From: AWTP1-13 sp963797005
GTDB taxonomy: Bacteria; Pseudomonadota; Alphaproteobacteria; Rhizobiales; Hyphomicrobiaceae
Assembly (NCBI GenBank): GCA_963797005.1
Contig: CAWCOF010000006.1
Coordinates: 1 to 64,000 of the forward strand
Direction of reading: 5' to 3'
DNA length: 64,000 nt
Shown: piece after piece, positions 1-8,615 of the stretch
Layout: every line of letters begins with the position of its first letter
How positions within the stretch are numbered: position 1 is the stretch's first letter
Made by a program: the position numbers and the translations under genes
Notes under the pieces: generated by a model
The model's database searches: none
The model's input: the letters and a program-made list of their open reading frames with translations, nothing else
Told to the model about the DNA's origin: nothing

Positions 1-962
1 GGGGAAAGCGTTGCGACCGGGGAGAGCATCGATAGCGCAGAGGGCAGGGCCATCCATTACGGTTGGCGGCAGCCAGCTCTTCTCGAGCGTCGAGCACCAG
101 CTACGATGCTTCGACCGTCGCGGAGATCGCCAGCCCCAATGCGACCATGAGGAACGCTGTGTCGGAAGCAACTCGAGTGCCAGGACGCGCTTCGCGCCGC
201 CGTCGTTCCGCGCATATCAGCCATTCGTGCTTTGCTGGCTTTCAGCATCGGTCACGATCCGGCTCACAACTTCCTGTTGAAACGCACGTGTTGCCGTTTT
301 GCTCAAGCCATTGGAGTCACAAGTGACCCCAGAATTACTTTCCCCTATTTACTCAAAAACCATACCAGCACGCTCGGGTTGTGTGCGCTGCTTGCTGGTT
401 CCAGACCGGCGACGGCGTCACTCGCTTGAAGGCTCGATCAACCTACTCGCGCGACGTTCCGTCCCTCACCATCAACGTCGGCGTCCCGATCAAACCCTGG
501 TCCAGCCCGCCGCACCGTAGTCGCGCCACCTCTCGCGATTTCGTCCATTGGTGCTTTTCGTACGCCTGCCGTCAGCGCGTGCGGAAGAGGTCGTCATGCC
601 GGCGTCCGAAAACCTTCACAAAAGCGGACGGAACGCCGAACGACATAGGCCGTCCAATGAAATGCTCTGGTGCTATGTCAAACCACCACTGCTACTAAGC
701 TAGGGATCGTCAACGCCGGTCGTCGTTTCCCGGACGGATCACCGCACGCGCGACGGAGGCAGCCTTGGCTGCTAGAAACCGGTGTTGCTGCTCTCCCATC
801 CGTCGCCAAACTGATGAGGGGGGTTGACGGTATCGTGCAAAAATCAAGAATTCTGCCCCATGCGGTTGGCCTGGAATGGCAGGGCTTTTCAGAGGGCCGG
901 ACTGTGTGGGGCGGGTTCGCCCCGCCGTGTTTTATCGTTCGAAATTCGAGGTTTCTGCAGCT
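1..962. other. Long stretch with no supportable gene
   Basis: Several short open frames overlap here on both strands, but none has a recognisable domain, a clear ribosome-binding site or a consistent protein-like composition. The only structure I can point to is a hairpin at 910-926 (six GC pairs around a TTCGC loop) followed by GTGTTTT, which resembles a weak intrinsic terminator on the + strand. The stretch precedes a group II intron and is probably an accessory region or the eroded edge of one. Confidence 0.4.
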
Positions 963-1487
963 CTACTGCAGTTGTGTTTGTGCACAGCGTGCCAGGTTGG
1001 CCCTGACCACGAGGTGATGAAAAGGCCTGATTGCGTTGAGATAGGTGAAGCCCAAGGCATTGTGGGTATGCACAACGGTTGTCGCGATGAGCAACGTGCC
1101 TATTGGAGAATGGCGTCGGAGCAGAGATAGCCGGAAGTCCAGGTGTCGGTCATCCGTACCGAGCACAATTTCGTCCTTGCCCTCCCAGTGCACCGGGAAG
1201 AAGTCCACCCGTTCATGGCTGTCCCGGGACGTCCTGACCGTATCGGAGGTTTTGATGCCAAAGGGCGTAACCATGGCGTCGCGCAGCGCGATCAACGCCT
1301 TTTGCCACGCGGGTGGATTGACGAGTGTCCGCGTCGCCAGCTCGCGCATGCTCGACTGTTCCGATGCACTCAAGTCAATGCCGTAGCTATCGAGTAAACT
1401 GGCGTTCTCGTACCAGCTCGCAACGACACTTTCCGACGGCGGCGTCGTCCGGCGTACCTGCGGTTTGCGGTCTAAACCCATGCTCAT
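963..1487 (-). CDS. DUF2867 domain-containing protein
   Basis: This 174-residue soluble protein has the C-terminal signature I associate with DUF2867: a His-Asn-x-Leu-Gly motif near residues 142-146 followed by a Pro-Phe-His-x-Leu-Val segment at 155-160. A central region with Asp-Asp-Arg-His-Leu-Asp-Phe-Arg (112-119) is also typical. DUF2867 occurs alone or fused to NAD-dependent epimerases; its biochemical role is unknown. The start at 1487 is preceded by an AGGTGAG-like site about six bases upstream; a second in-frame ATG lies two codons later. It stands alone, divergent from the group II intron that begins about 120 bases upstream. Confidence 0.7.
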   Translation of the reverse strand: MSMGLDRKPQVRRTTPPSESVVASWYENASLLDSYGIDLSASEQSSMRELATRTLVNPPAWQKALIALRDAMVTPFGIKTSDTVRTSRDSHERVDFFPVHWEGKDEIVLGTDDRHLDFRLSLLRRHSPIGTLLIATTVVHTHNALGFTYLNAIRPFHHLVVRANLARCAQTQLQ

Positions 1488-2128
1488 GATGATCTCACCT
1501 ATTCAAGGGGCCATCAACTACGGGCATGAAGACAAGCAAATCGCCTCAGCACTTGGCCTGACGTAACGGCCCTATAGCTGCATTGAGAAGGAAGTCCGGT
1601 CAGGGTCGTGTGTCACGAGCATCGCGGGTCCACACGGTGATGCGCAACTCAACGAGAGATGAAGGAGGGCCCTTCGGGGTCGGCGATCAGGAGCCGAGCT
1701 CAAACCACTGCAAGCTGCTGCGGTCAAAAGCCGTGGTGGTGAGCGTTGCAGCCAAGGTTCGGACAGACAGTCCGGCCGGCGAGGTCGAGGGAGGCGAGCG
1801 CAAGCGAACCGCTGCGGAAGCGTCGAAAGCGGATAAGGCGATGTCGAAATCGCGGGGTGACCCTTCCTGCGAGACGAGCCCGGGCGATGTCCTGAGACGG
1901 ACCGGGCGGCATCCGGCGTGTAGGCGGCGCGAACCTCGATCAGGCTCTTGTTGGGAACGTGAGAACCTGTGCGCCGTCGTGCTGTCCGGCGTTGATGGAG
2001 CAGTGCGAAGGGAGAAGCCGCAAGCGGCTGGAACCGCGAGGGCGAGAGTACCGACGCGGCGCGCAGGGACGGAGCAGCCCGTAGTAGTGACGAAGGCCCT
2101 GTAATGGGGCTGGAGCGAAGGGGCTGCG

Positions 2129-3446
2129 TTGTTCAGCCTTGGCCTACGGGCCAACCTGCATAATGGGAGGAGCCCGTGGATCAAGGCAAAGCCGTTCTCG
2201 ATCGCAAAGCGCGAGGTCTGGGAAGCCTTCAAGCGTGTGAAGGCCAACCAGGGAGCGGCTGGAGTGGATGGACAGTCGATCGCGGAGTTCGAGGCCAACC
2301 TTTCGGCGAACCTCTACAAGCTCTGGAATCGCCTGTCCTCAGGGAGCTATTTTCCTCCGCCGGTGCGTCGCGTCGAGATTCCGAAAGCGAGTGGCGGGAC
2401 GCGGCCGTTGGGCATTCCGACGGTTGCCGACCGCATCGCCCAGGAGGTCGTCCGGCGCGCGCTGGAGCCGATCCTGGAGCCGGTATTCCATCGCCAATTC
2501 CTACGGCTACCGACCCGGCAAGTCTGCCATCGATGCCGTGGCGAAAGCCCGCGAGCGCTGCTGGCGCTCGGACTGGGTGCTCGATCTCGACATCAAGGCC
2601 TTCTTTGACAGCATCGATTGGGAGCTGATGCTCAAGGCGGTCCGCCATCATACGGATTGCCCGTGGGTGCTGCTCTACATCGAGCGCTGGCTGAAGGCGC
2701 CGGTGCAGATGGAGGATGGCTCGATCGTCGCGCGCACGACGGGGACGCCGCAGGGAGGGGTGATCTCGCCGCTGTTGGCCAACCTGTTCCTGCATCATGC
2801 CTTCGACATGTGGATGGCGCGGGAGTTCCCGGCGATCCCGTTCGAGAGGTATGCCGACGATGCGATCTGTCACTGCAGAAGCGAGGCGGAGGCGCGTGTC
2901 CTGCAGGACGCGCTCACCGTCCGGCTGGCCGAGTGCAAGCTGACGCTGCATCCGGAGAAGACGACGATCGTCTACTGCAAGGATGTGAACCGGAGGGGCG
3001 ACCACCCGAACATCCGCTTCGACTTCCTGGGCTTCGAGTTCCGGGCCCGGAAGATCATGTGGATGGCGCGGAAGGGGCGCATCTTCGCGCACAGCTTCCA
3101 GCCTGCCGCCAGTCCCAAGGCGCTTGCGCGCATCGGCCGGGAGATCCGGCGATGGGCGCTGCATCACCGCAGTGACAAATCCCTGGAAGAGCTGGCCCGG
3201 ATGTACAATCCGACCATCCGCGGCTGGATCGCCTACTACAGCCACTTCTACAAGACGCAGCTCAGGCCGACGCTGAAGCGGATCGATGCCTATGTCATTC
3301 GATGGGCCCGCCGCAAGTACAAGCGGATGGTTCATCAGACCAAGGGCGGAAGAGATTGGTTCGACCGGCTCCGCCGGAAGACGCCGAAGCTCTTTGCCCA
3401 CTGGTCTCTATGTCATGGCAACGGCCGGACATCGGGAGCCGTGTGA
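2129..3446 (+). pseudogene. ltrA: Group II intron reverse transcriptase/maturase, frameshifted
   Basis: Two overlapping frames make one RT. The N-terminal part has a VKANQGAAGVDG motif and a GGTRPLGIPTVADRIAQ block (RT motifs 1-2). The C-terminal part has SYGYRPGKSA, the catalytic YADD box, a TPQGGVISPLLANL motif and the maturase domain with RGWIAYYS. The two join at about 2492, where removing one C restores Glu-Pro-Val-Phe-His-Ala-Asn-Ser-Tyr-Gly-Tyr. No HNH endonuclease domain follows. The start is uncertain: 2129 is a TTG, and no in-frame ATG lies nearby. The protein would normally splice and mobilise the intron. Given many similar lesions elsewhere in this window, the frameshift may be a sequencing error. 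Confidence 0.8.
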
Positions 3447-3469
3447 CTCGAGAGGGTCATGCACGGTTC
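3436..3469 (+). ncRNA. Group II intron domain V
   Basis: A 34-base hairpin begins GAGCCGTGTGA, has a GAGA-type tetraloop (CGAGAG) and returns with a CACGGTTC arm, the conserved catalytic domain V layout. It lies at the stop codon of the RT frame and is followed by a GC-rich domain VI-like stem (about 3476-3505). Confidence 0.8.
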
Positions 3470-3575
3470 TGGGAGCGCCCGGGGGTGAAAGTCCCTCGGG
3501 CAACTCGACAAAACCGATAGAGGCCTGACTGGGCGCAATACATCCGTTGTGCCCTTGGCGACGGACGTAGCTATC

Positions 3576-4052
3576 CTAGCCGACCGCGATGACCTTGGCG
3601 GCGGTCGCCTCGGCGAGGCGCTGGGGCGCGACGGGGAACACGGCGTCGGAGGTGCCGGCCGCGGCCCAGACCTCCTCGAAGGCGAGCAGCGCCTCGTCGA
3701 TGAAGGTGTCGAGCTGGCTGTCGTGGCCGAGCGGCGGGATGCCGCCGATGGCAAAGCCGGTCACGGAGCGCACGTAGTCGGCATCGGGCCGTTTCAGGGC
3801 TTCGCCGATCCGCGCCGCCACCCCCTTCTCGTTGACGCGGTTGGCGCCCGAGACGAGCAGCAGGTAGGGCTTGCCCGACGTCGCGCCCCGGAACACCAGC
3901 GACTTGACGATCTGGCCCACGGCGCAGCCGCAGGCGGCGGCCGCTTCCTCGGCCGTGCGCGTGCTCTGGGTCATATGTCGGACCTTGCCGCCGAGGCCCT
4001 TGGCGTCGATTGCCGCCTGCACGCGCCTGGCCGCGGGTTTCAGCTCGTCCAT
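3576..4052 (-). CDS. YbaK/ProX-type aminoacyl-tRNA editing domain protein
   Basis: A stand-alone trans-editing protein of 158 residues. The family hydrolyses mischarged tRNAs such as Cys-tRNA(Pro) or Ala-tRNA(Pro). Visible signatures are the invariant lysine in QIVKSLVF (Lys50), an LLLVSGANRV strand (65-73) and the GGIPPLGH loop (103-110) that closes the editing pocket. Length matches single-domain YbaK proteins. It is transcribed towards the intron and divergently from gatC, whose start is about 100 bases away; the pairing of an editing factor with the tRNA amidotransferase genes may be coincidental. The exact tRNA substrate cannot be told from sequence. Confidence 0.85.
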   Translation of the reverse strand: MDELKPAARRVQAAIDAKGLGGKVRHMTQSTRTAEEAAAACGCAVGQIVKSLVFRGATSGKPYLLLVSGANRVNEKGVAARIGEALKRPDADYVRSVTGFAIGGIPPLGHDSQLDTFIDEALLAFEEVWAAAGTSDAVFPVAPQRLAEATAAKVIAVG

Positions 4053-4157
4053 GCCGGTCGTCCTCCCCGATATGCGCCGCCCTCGTGTTGCACCGTGCCG
4101 GGCGCGCCGCTATGAGTGCAGCGCAAACATTGGCATGCCGGCGGCACAGGGCGAAAG

Positions 4158-4445
4158 ATGCAGGTCGACGAGGCGACGGTACGCAAAATCGCGCACCTGG
4201 CGCGCATCAAGATCACGGACGCGGAGGCCAAGGCGCTCGAAAAGGAGCTCTCCGGCATCCTCGACTGGGTCAAGCAGCTCGACGAGGTCGACACCAAGGG
4301 TGTCGAGCCGATGACCAGCGTGACGCCCATGCAGCTCAAGCAGCGCGAGGATAAGGTCACCGACGGCGGCATTGCCGACGACATCGTGGCGAACGCACCC
4401 GCGCGCGAGGACCACTTCTTCGTCGTGCCGAAGGTGGTGGAGTGA
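4158..4445 (+). CDS. gatC: Asp-tRNA(Asn)/Glu-tRNA(Gln) amidotransferase subunit C
   Basis: Subunit C of the GatCAB amidotransferase, which amidates Glu-tRNA(Gln) and/or Asp-tRNA(Asn). The 95-residue product has the standard GatC pattern: a helix with TVRKIAHLARIKI at the N terminus, a LDWVKQLDEVDTKGVEPM core and the C-terminal ANAPAREDHFFVVPKVVE that threads along GatA. The ATG at 4158 was chosen because the family starts with this helix; an earlier in-frame ATG at 4116 would add an unconserved tail. gatA follows after 142 bases that hold a palindromic repeat. gatB is not in the window. Confidence 0.93.
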   Translation: MQVDEATVRKIAHLARIKITDAEAKALEKELSGILDWVKQLDEVDTKGVEPMTSVTPMQLKQREDKVTDGGIADDIVANAPAREDHFFVVPKVVE

Positions 4446-4458
4446 GCAGCAAGGTGTT

Positions 4459-4567
4459 GTCATCCCGGAATTTCGCGTCAGCGAAATATCCGGGACCCAG
4501 GGTTCGGAACGGCGCCGTGGCCCCTGGGTCCCGGCTCTCCGCGCATGCGCGCTACGGCCGGGATGAC
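4459..4567. repeat. Palindromic intergenic repeat, family 1, copy A
   Basis: A 109-base element begins GTCATCCCGG and ends with its exact complement CCGGGATGAC. Each arm has an inner hairpin: an ATTTCGC/GCGAAAT pair in the left arm and a GCGC-rich one in the right. CCCAGG and CCTGGGTCCC lie symmetrically inside. Copies occur at 19794-19975 and 27666-27765. This one sits between gatC and gatA, so a co-transcript would carry a large cruciform that could affect mRNA processing or subunit ratio (inference). Confidence 0.9.
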
Positions 4568-4587
4568 AAGTTGGCGGAACGTCTGAC

Positions 4588-6066
4588 GTGACGGAACTCA
4601 CAAAGCTGACCCTGACCGAGGCGCGCGACGGGCTGCGGGGCAAGGCGTATTCCTCCGTCGAGCTGACGCAGGCGTTCCTCGAGGCCATCGAGGCGGGCAA
4701 CAAGGCGCTCAACGCCTATGTGCTGCCGACGCCGGGGCACGCGCTGGCGCAGGCGAGGGCGAGCGACGCGCGACTGGCAAAGGACGACGTGCGGCCCCTC
4801 GAGGGCCTGCCGCTGGGCATCAAGGACCTCTACTGCACCGAGGGCGTGCGCACCACGGCCTGCTCCACTGTGCTCGACGAGTTCACGCCGACCTACGAGT
4901 TGACCGTTACGCAGAACCTGTGGGATGCGGGCGCAGTGATGCTGGGCAAGCTCAACTGCGACGAGTTCGCCATGGGCTCGTCGAACGAGACCAGCCGCTT
5001 CGGGCCGGTGGTCAATCCCTGGCGGCGGAAGGGTTCCAATGTCGGGCTGGTGCCAGGCGGCTCCTCGGGCGGCTCCTCGACGGCGGTCGCGGCCGACCTG
5101 TGCCTTGCGGCCACTGCCACCGACACGGGCGGCTCCATCCGCCAGCCTGCCGCCATCACCGGCACGGTCGGCATCAAGCCCACCTACGGGCGCTGCTCGC
5201 GCTGGGGGATCGTGGCCTTCGCCTCCTCGCTCGACCAGGCCGGGCCGATCGCCAAGACCGTGCGCGATGCGGCGGTCCTGCTGCGCTACATGGCGAGCAT
5301 CGATCCGAAGGACTCTACCTCGGCGCAAGTGCCCGTGCCGGACTACGAGGCGGCCGTCGGCCAGAGCATCAAGGGGCTCAAGGTCGGCGTGCCCAAGGAA
5401 TACCGCATGGACGGCATGCCGCGCGAGATCGAGGATCTCTGGCAGCAGGGCATCGCGTGGCTCAAGGCAGCGGGTGCGAGCATGCACGACGTGTCGCTGC
5501 CCCACACCAAGTACGCGCTGCCGGCGTATTACATCGTGGCGCCGGCGGAGGCCTCCTCCAACCTCGCGCGTTACGACGGCATGCGCTACGGCTTGCGAAA
5601 ATCGGGCAGCGACCTGATCGACACCTACGAGTCAACGCGCGGGGCGGGCTTCGGCGCGGAGGTGCGCCGGCGCGTGCTGATCGGCACGTTCGTGCTCTCG
5701 GCCGGCTACCAGGACGCCTACTACATCAAGGCGCAGAAGGTGCGCTCGCTCATCAAGCGCGACTTCGAGGAGGTGTTCCAGAAGATGGACGTGCTGCTCA
5801 CCCCCGCCACGCCGGGCCCGGCCTTCGGCATCGGCGAGGTTTCGGGCGACCCGATCCAGATGTACCTGAACGACATCTTCACGGTGACGGCCAACATGGC
5901 CGGCGTCCCTGGCATCTCCGTGCCGGCAGGGTTGTCGTCGGAGGGCACGCCGCTCGGGCTGCAGCTGATCGGCAGGCCCTTCGACGAGGCGACGCTGTTC
6001 CAGGTCGGTCAGGTGATCGAGGATGCGGCGGGCCGCTTCGCGGCGCCGGAGCGGTGGTGGGCGTGA
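4588..6066 (+). CDS. gatA: Asp-tRNA(Asn)/Glu-tRNA(Gln) amidotransferase subunit A
   Basis: The glutaminase subunit of GatCAB, which releases ammonia from glutamine for tRNA-dependent amidation. It is a full-length amidase-signature enzyme of 492 residues. The Ser-cisSer-Lys triad is visible: Lys79 in GIKD, Ser159 in the GGSSGGSS loop and Ser183 in DTGGSIRQPA, with the usual 24-residue spacing between the serines. The FAMGSSNETS motif (127-136) and the C-terminal ANMAGVPGISVPAG match GatA rather than a general amidase. The start is a GTG at 4588. A small protein gene begins four bases after the stop and is probably co-transcribed. Confidence 0.95.
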   Translation: MTELTKLTLTEARDGLRGKAYSSVELTQAFLEAIEAGNKALNAYVLPTPGHALAQARASDARLAKDDVRPLEGLPLGIKDLYCTEGVRTTACSTVLDEFTPTYELTVTQNLWDAGAVMLGKLNCDEFAMGSSNETSRFGPVVNPWRRKGSNVGLVPGGSSGGSSTAVAADLCLAATATDTGGSIRQPAAITGTVGIKPTYGRCSRWGIVAFASSLDQAGPIAKTVRDAAVLLRYMASIDPKDSTSAQVPVPDYEAAVGQSIKGLKVGVPKEYRMDGMPREIEDLWQQGIAWLKAAGASMHDVSLPHTKYALPAYYIVAPAEASSNLARYDGMRYGLRKSGSDLIDTYESTRGAGFGAEVRRRVLIGTFVLSAGYQDAYYIKAQKVRSLIKRDFEEVFQKMDVLLTPATPGPAFGIGEVSGDPIQMYLNDIFTVTANMAGVPGISVPAGLSSEGTPLGLQLIGRPFDEATLFQVGQVIEDAAGRFAAPERWWA

Positions 6067-6070
6067 GGCC

Positions 6071-6589
6071 ATGATCTACGTGGTAGAGATGGACTTCCGT
6101 AATCCGGCGCGCGAGGCGGACTGGCACGCCTGGTATCTCGAGCACGTCACGCGGCTGATCCGCGACGTGCCGGGCTTCCGCGCCACGCAGCGTTTTCGCG
6201 CCATCACGGCGACGCCGTCGCCCTGGCTGGCGCTGCACGATGTCGCCTCGCCCGAGGTGTTCGAAAGCGCCGCGTACAAGGCGAGCGGCGGCCCCGCTTC
6301 GACGGGCGAATGGCAGCACGAGCATACCAACTGGCACCGCAACCTCTATGCCGGCCTCGACGCGACGCCGGAGGTGGCGCTCGACGGGCATCTCATTCTT
6401 GCCGAGGGCGATGCGAAGGTTCCGCCGGCCCTTGCCGGCACGACGACCTGGCTCGAGGGCGTCGGGCTCGATCGCTCCAAGCCGCGCCGCGGCATTGCCG
6501 TGCTCGCGGCCGGCACGGTCGGGGCGCGGCACTTCGGGCATGCGGGCGTGACCATCTACCGGCCGATCATGCCGCGCCTCGCCGCGTAG
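6071..6589 (+). CDS. Uncharacterised protein, probable dimeric alpha/beta-barrel (EthD/DUF4286-like)
   Basis: The 172-residue product opens with a beta strand (MIYVVEMDF), then a helix with WHAWYLEHVTRLI, then PGFRATQRFRAI; this order is typical of ferredoxin-like dimeric alpha/beta-barrel domains. A second, weaker copy may follow (GTTTWLEGVGLDRS and AGVTIYRPI). No catalytic motif is evident. The ATG at 6071 lies four bases after the gatA stop, so translation is probably coupled, although a functional link with tRNA amidation is not implied. Its stop codon overlaps the first base of a palindromic repeat. Confidence 0.65.
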   Translation: MIYVVEMDFRNPAREADWHAWYLEHVTRLIRDVPGFRATQRFRAITATPSPWLALHDVASPEVFESAAYKASGGPASTGEWQHEHTNWHRNLYAGLDATPEVALDGHLILAEGDAKVPPALAGTTTWLEGVGLDRSKPRRGIAVLAAGTVGARHFGHAGVTIYRPIMPRLAA

Positions 6590-6664
6590 GGTGCAATAGC
6601 GGCAGCGTATTGCACCGCCTGCACGCTGATCGGTGCAATACGGCTATCGCCTATTGCACCCTAC
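6587..6664. repeat. Double-hairpin intergenic repeat, family 2, copy A
   Basis: Two adjacent imperfect hairpins, each bounded by GGTGCAATA and TATTGCACC, form a 78-base element with mirrored ends (TAGGGTGCAA and TTGCACCCTA). An inverted copy lies at 8433-8512. It directly follows the stop codon of the preceding gene, so it could act as a transcript-end or mRNA-stability structure. Confidence 0.85.
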
Positions 6665-6748
6665 TCTGCGCGCTGATTATTCATTGGCCCCGCTCGGGCA
6701 CGCGTATAGCATGCAGCTTCGGCGTCGTTTTGTGACGGATGGCGTGTC

Positions 6749-7489
6749 ATGGGATGGGGGAGCGGTCGCCTCTTGCTTGCTGCCGTGGCGGGCACGGCGC
6801 TCGCGGCCGGTTGCACGCAGACGAGCCGCGTCGACGACGCGCTGACCACATCGTCCCTGGCTCAAAACAAGAAGGCCGTCGCCATCATGCGCGTCGGGGC
6901 GGCGAGCCCCGCCTGCGTCAACGTGGCGGTGCTGCTCGGCGTGCGCGAGGGCGAAGGCTTCCGCCGCATCAAAGGGCTGACCGTCATGAATGTGCGCTCG
7001 ATCACCGAGCCGGCGGTGGCGGAGGTCGCGCTCGATCCGGGCGAGTACCACGTGCTGGCCTACCGCTGCCAGACGCAGCGCACCGTCAGCACCGTTGGCG
7101 ACAGCGCCGACGGCCAGCTCTACCGCTCGAGCTACGCGAGCTTCACGCTGGCACCCGGCGAGGTGGTCAATGTCGGCTATCTGCACGTCGGCGTCTGGCG
7201 CCACGGCCGCAACGCCATCAGCCGTCCGGTAAACGTGGATATCGAGGTGACGGACTGGCCGCTGGCTGAACTGGAGCGCTTCAAGGCCAAGCGGCCGCAG
7301 ATCTATGCGCAGATGAAGACCCGCCTCATGACCGTGACCTCGCGCAAGCCGCCTGCGACGACGAGCGGGGAGTGCGCCAGGCTCGAGGCCCTGCGGGCCG
7401 AAGGCAAGGTGCAGCGCCTGCCACCTGAGTGCGCCGCGCCGGCCGGCAAGCGGGCGCCTGCCGCAGTTGCCAAGCGCAGCGCCACTTAG
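6749..7489 (+). CDS. Putative lipoprotein of unknown function
   Basis: The 246-residue product has a lipoprotein signal: a short basic start, a hydrophobic stretch (residues 8-20) and a cysteine at 22 after Ala-Ala-Gly. The mature part looks like a beta-rich domain (EVALDPGEYHVLAYRC, about residues 90-105) resembling surface-anchored beta-sandwich proteins, with an Ala/Lys-rich tail. I do not recognise a named family. It would sit in the inner leaflet of the outer membrane or on the periplasmic face. It is the first gene after the repeat and the chorismate mutase gene follows about 50 bases downstream. Confidence 0.7.
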   Translation: MGWGSGRLLLAAVAGTALAAGCTQTSRVDDALTTSSLAQNKKAVAIMRVGAASPACVNVAVLLGVREGEGFRRIKGLTVMNVRSITEPAVAEVALDPGEYHVLAYRCQTQRTVSTVGDSADGQLYRSSYASFTLAPGEVVNVGYLHVGVWRHGRNAISRPVNVDIEVTDWPLAELERFKAKRPQIYAQMKTRLMTVTSRKPPATTSGECARLEALRAEGKVQRLPPECAAPAGKRAPAAVAKRSAT

Positions 7490-7538
7490 TAAGCCGCGGG
7501 AGACGGCAAGACCCCACGAGCCAAAGAGCACGACCCCT

Positions 7539-7859
7539 ATGGCCATCCGCCCCCCTGCAAAGTGCACCGACCTCGGCGAGGTCCGCGTCGAGATCGACCG
7601 CGTCGACACGGCGCTGGTCGACCTGATCGCCGAGCGCTTCGGCTACGTCGAGCGCGCCTGGCAGCTCAAGCTCGAGGCGCGCGAGGAAGCCAACGTGCCC
7701 TGGCGCAACCAGCAGGTCTTCGACAAGGTGCGCGCCCGCGCCGAGGAGAAGGGGCTGCCGCCGGACCTCGCCGAGGCGCTGTGGCGGCAGATGGTGGGCT
7801 GGTTCATCCAGCACGAGGAGGAGAAGCTGCGCGACAAGCTCGAGAGAAAGCCGCGTTAG
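7539..7859 (+). CDS. AroQ-type chorismate mutase family protein
   Basis: A compact all-helical AroQ-fold protein of 106 residues. It shows the conserved first helix (RVEIDRVDTALVDLIAERF), the following ERAWQLK region with the active-site lysine, and a VFDKVRARAEEKGL helix. The family converts chorismate to prephenate (phenylalanine/tyrosine synthesis) or, in PchB-type members, splits isochorismate. The short form and the WRNQQVFDKVRARAEE helix resemble PchB-like or stand-alone mutases; I cannot separate the two activities. The ATG at 7539 fits the family start; an upstream in-frame start at 7467 would overlap the lipoprotein gene. A membrane protein gene follows after 11 bases. Confidence 0.85.
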   Translation: MAIRPPAKCTDLGEVRVEIDRVDTALVDLIAERFGYVERAWQLKLEAREEANVPWRNQQVFDKVRARAEEKGLPPDLAEALWRQMVGWFIQHEEEKLRDKLERKPR

Positions 7860-7870
7860 CGGGTGCCCCC

Positions 7871-8170
7871 ATGGAGGCCCCGACCGCCATCGATCTCGTG
7901 CCCGTGGTGCTGACCGCCCTCTTCAACCCGGTGGTGATCGTGGTGGCGTTCTGGATGGGGCGGTATGCCGATCAGCGGGCGAAGGTCGTGGTCGCAGCCT
8001 TTGCGGCGGCGCTGGCCGGCTCCGTGGTGGTCTTCATGGCGGTCAATCTCGGCATCAGGGGCGTGGCAGGCCTGGGCCACGCGGCAGCGGGGGTTTTCAT
8101 CAGCGAGTTCGTTTTCGGGCTGGTCTGGGCCTGGCTCGGCTTCCGCTTCGCCCCCCAGCGCCCGACATGA
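7871..8170 (+). CDS. Small multi-pass membrane protein of unknown function
   Basis: A 99-residue hydrophobic protein with three likely transmembrane helices (about residues 7-27, 38-60 and 68-91) and charged turns between them. No named family is recognised. The ATG at 7871 is 11 bases after the chorismate mutase stop, suggesting one transcript. A second small membrane protein gene follows. Confidence 0.65.
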   Translation: MEAPTAIDLVPVVLTALFNPVVIVVAFWMGRYADQRAKVVVAAFAAALAGSVVVFMAVNLGIRGVAGLGHAAAGVFISEFVFGLVWAWLGFRFAPQRPT

Positions 8171-8191
8171 TGCCATGATGCGTTCGCGGCC

Positions 8192-8401
8192 ATGACCGTG
8201 CTGCGCCTGTGGCTCATCGCGACCGCCATCATTGTCGTGGCCCTGGCCTTGTGGGCCTTTGCGCCGGTTATGATCTTCGTGCTGCTGCTGACGGCTGCCC
8301 TGGGCGGGGTGTCGGCCATCATGATCGGCCTCGCGCGCCTGTTGCGCGCCCGCCTCGAGCGTGACGGCCAGCCCCCGGAAGGCGATGGGCCGGGCGAGTA
8401 G
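8192..8401 (+). CDS. Small two-helix membrane protein
   Basis: A 69-residue protein with two hydrophobic helices (about residues 6-27 and 29-48) and a charged, Arg/Glu-rich cytoplasmic tail. No family is recognised. It follows the other membrane protein by 21 bases and precedes a palindromic repeat that may mark the end of the transcript. Confidence 0.55.
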   Translation: MTVLRLWLIATAIIVVALALWAFAPVMIFVLLLTAALGGVSAIMIGLARLLRARLERDGQPPEGDGPGE

Positions 8402-8432
8402 GGTCATCCCCGCGATGCGACAGCGCTGAGCC

Positions 8433-8512
8433 GTAGGGTGCGATAGGCGATAGCCGTATCGCACCGCCTCATGCGCCGCGCGGTGCAATACGCTGCCGCT
8501 ATTGCACCCTAC
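8433..8512. repeat. Double-hairpin intergenic repeat, family 2, copy B (inverted)
   Basis: An 80-base element starting GTAGGGTGCGATA and ending TATTGCACCCTAC. Its reverse complement aligns along its length with the copy at 6587-6664: the AGCGGCAGCG loop and the CGGCTATCGCC loop are both preserved but in swapped order. In one hairpin several A/T positions became G/C on both arms (GGTGCGATA with TATCGCACC), a compensatory change that supports selection on the fold. Confidence 0.85.
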
Positions 8513-8615
8513 CTCGCGCACGGCTCCAGCTTGCCCGCCGCAGGCGATCGGCATAGACAAAAGGCGAGATGCTCCAGCGCGGGCCCCGTCCCGCCAATTC
8601 CGAGTGGAGGCGTTC

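Larger units (their letters stand above)
1608..3510 (+). mobile_element. Group II intron (ribozyme plus reverse transcriptase), boundaries approximate
   Basis: A reverse transcriptase/maturase frame is preceded by about 500 bases of structured non-coding sequence and followed by a clear domain V hairpin and a domain VI-like stem ending near 3505-3515. This order (domains I-IV with the ORF in domain IV, then V and VI) is diagnostic of a bacterial group II intron. The 5' end is placed at a GTGTG at 1608-1612, which resembles the usual GUGYG start, but I could not confirm it by folding or by an empty-site comparison. The intron is on the + strand between the divergent DUF2867 gene and the YbaK gene and interrupts no recognisable ORF. 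Mobility is doubtful because its RT is frameshifted. Confidence 0.75.

Noticed and set aside
910..933. Hairpin plus TTTT as a terminator for the DUF2867 gene
   Set aside because: The T-run is on the + strand, while the gene is on the minus strand; there is no + strand gene before it that I can support.
2229..3401. Long minus-strand frame opposite the reverse transcriptase
   Set aside because: It is the antisense shadow of the RT gene with Arg/Pro-rich, non-domain composition.
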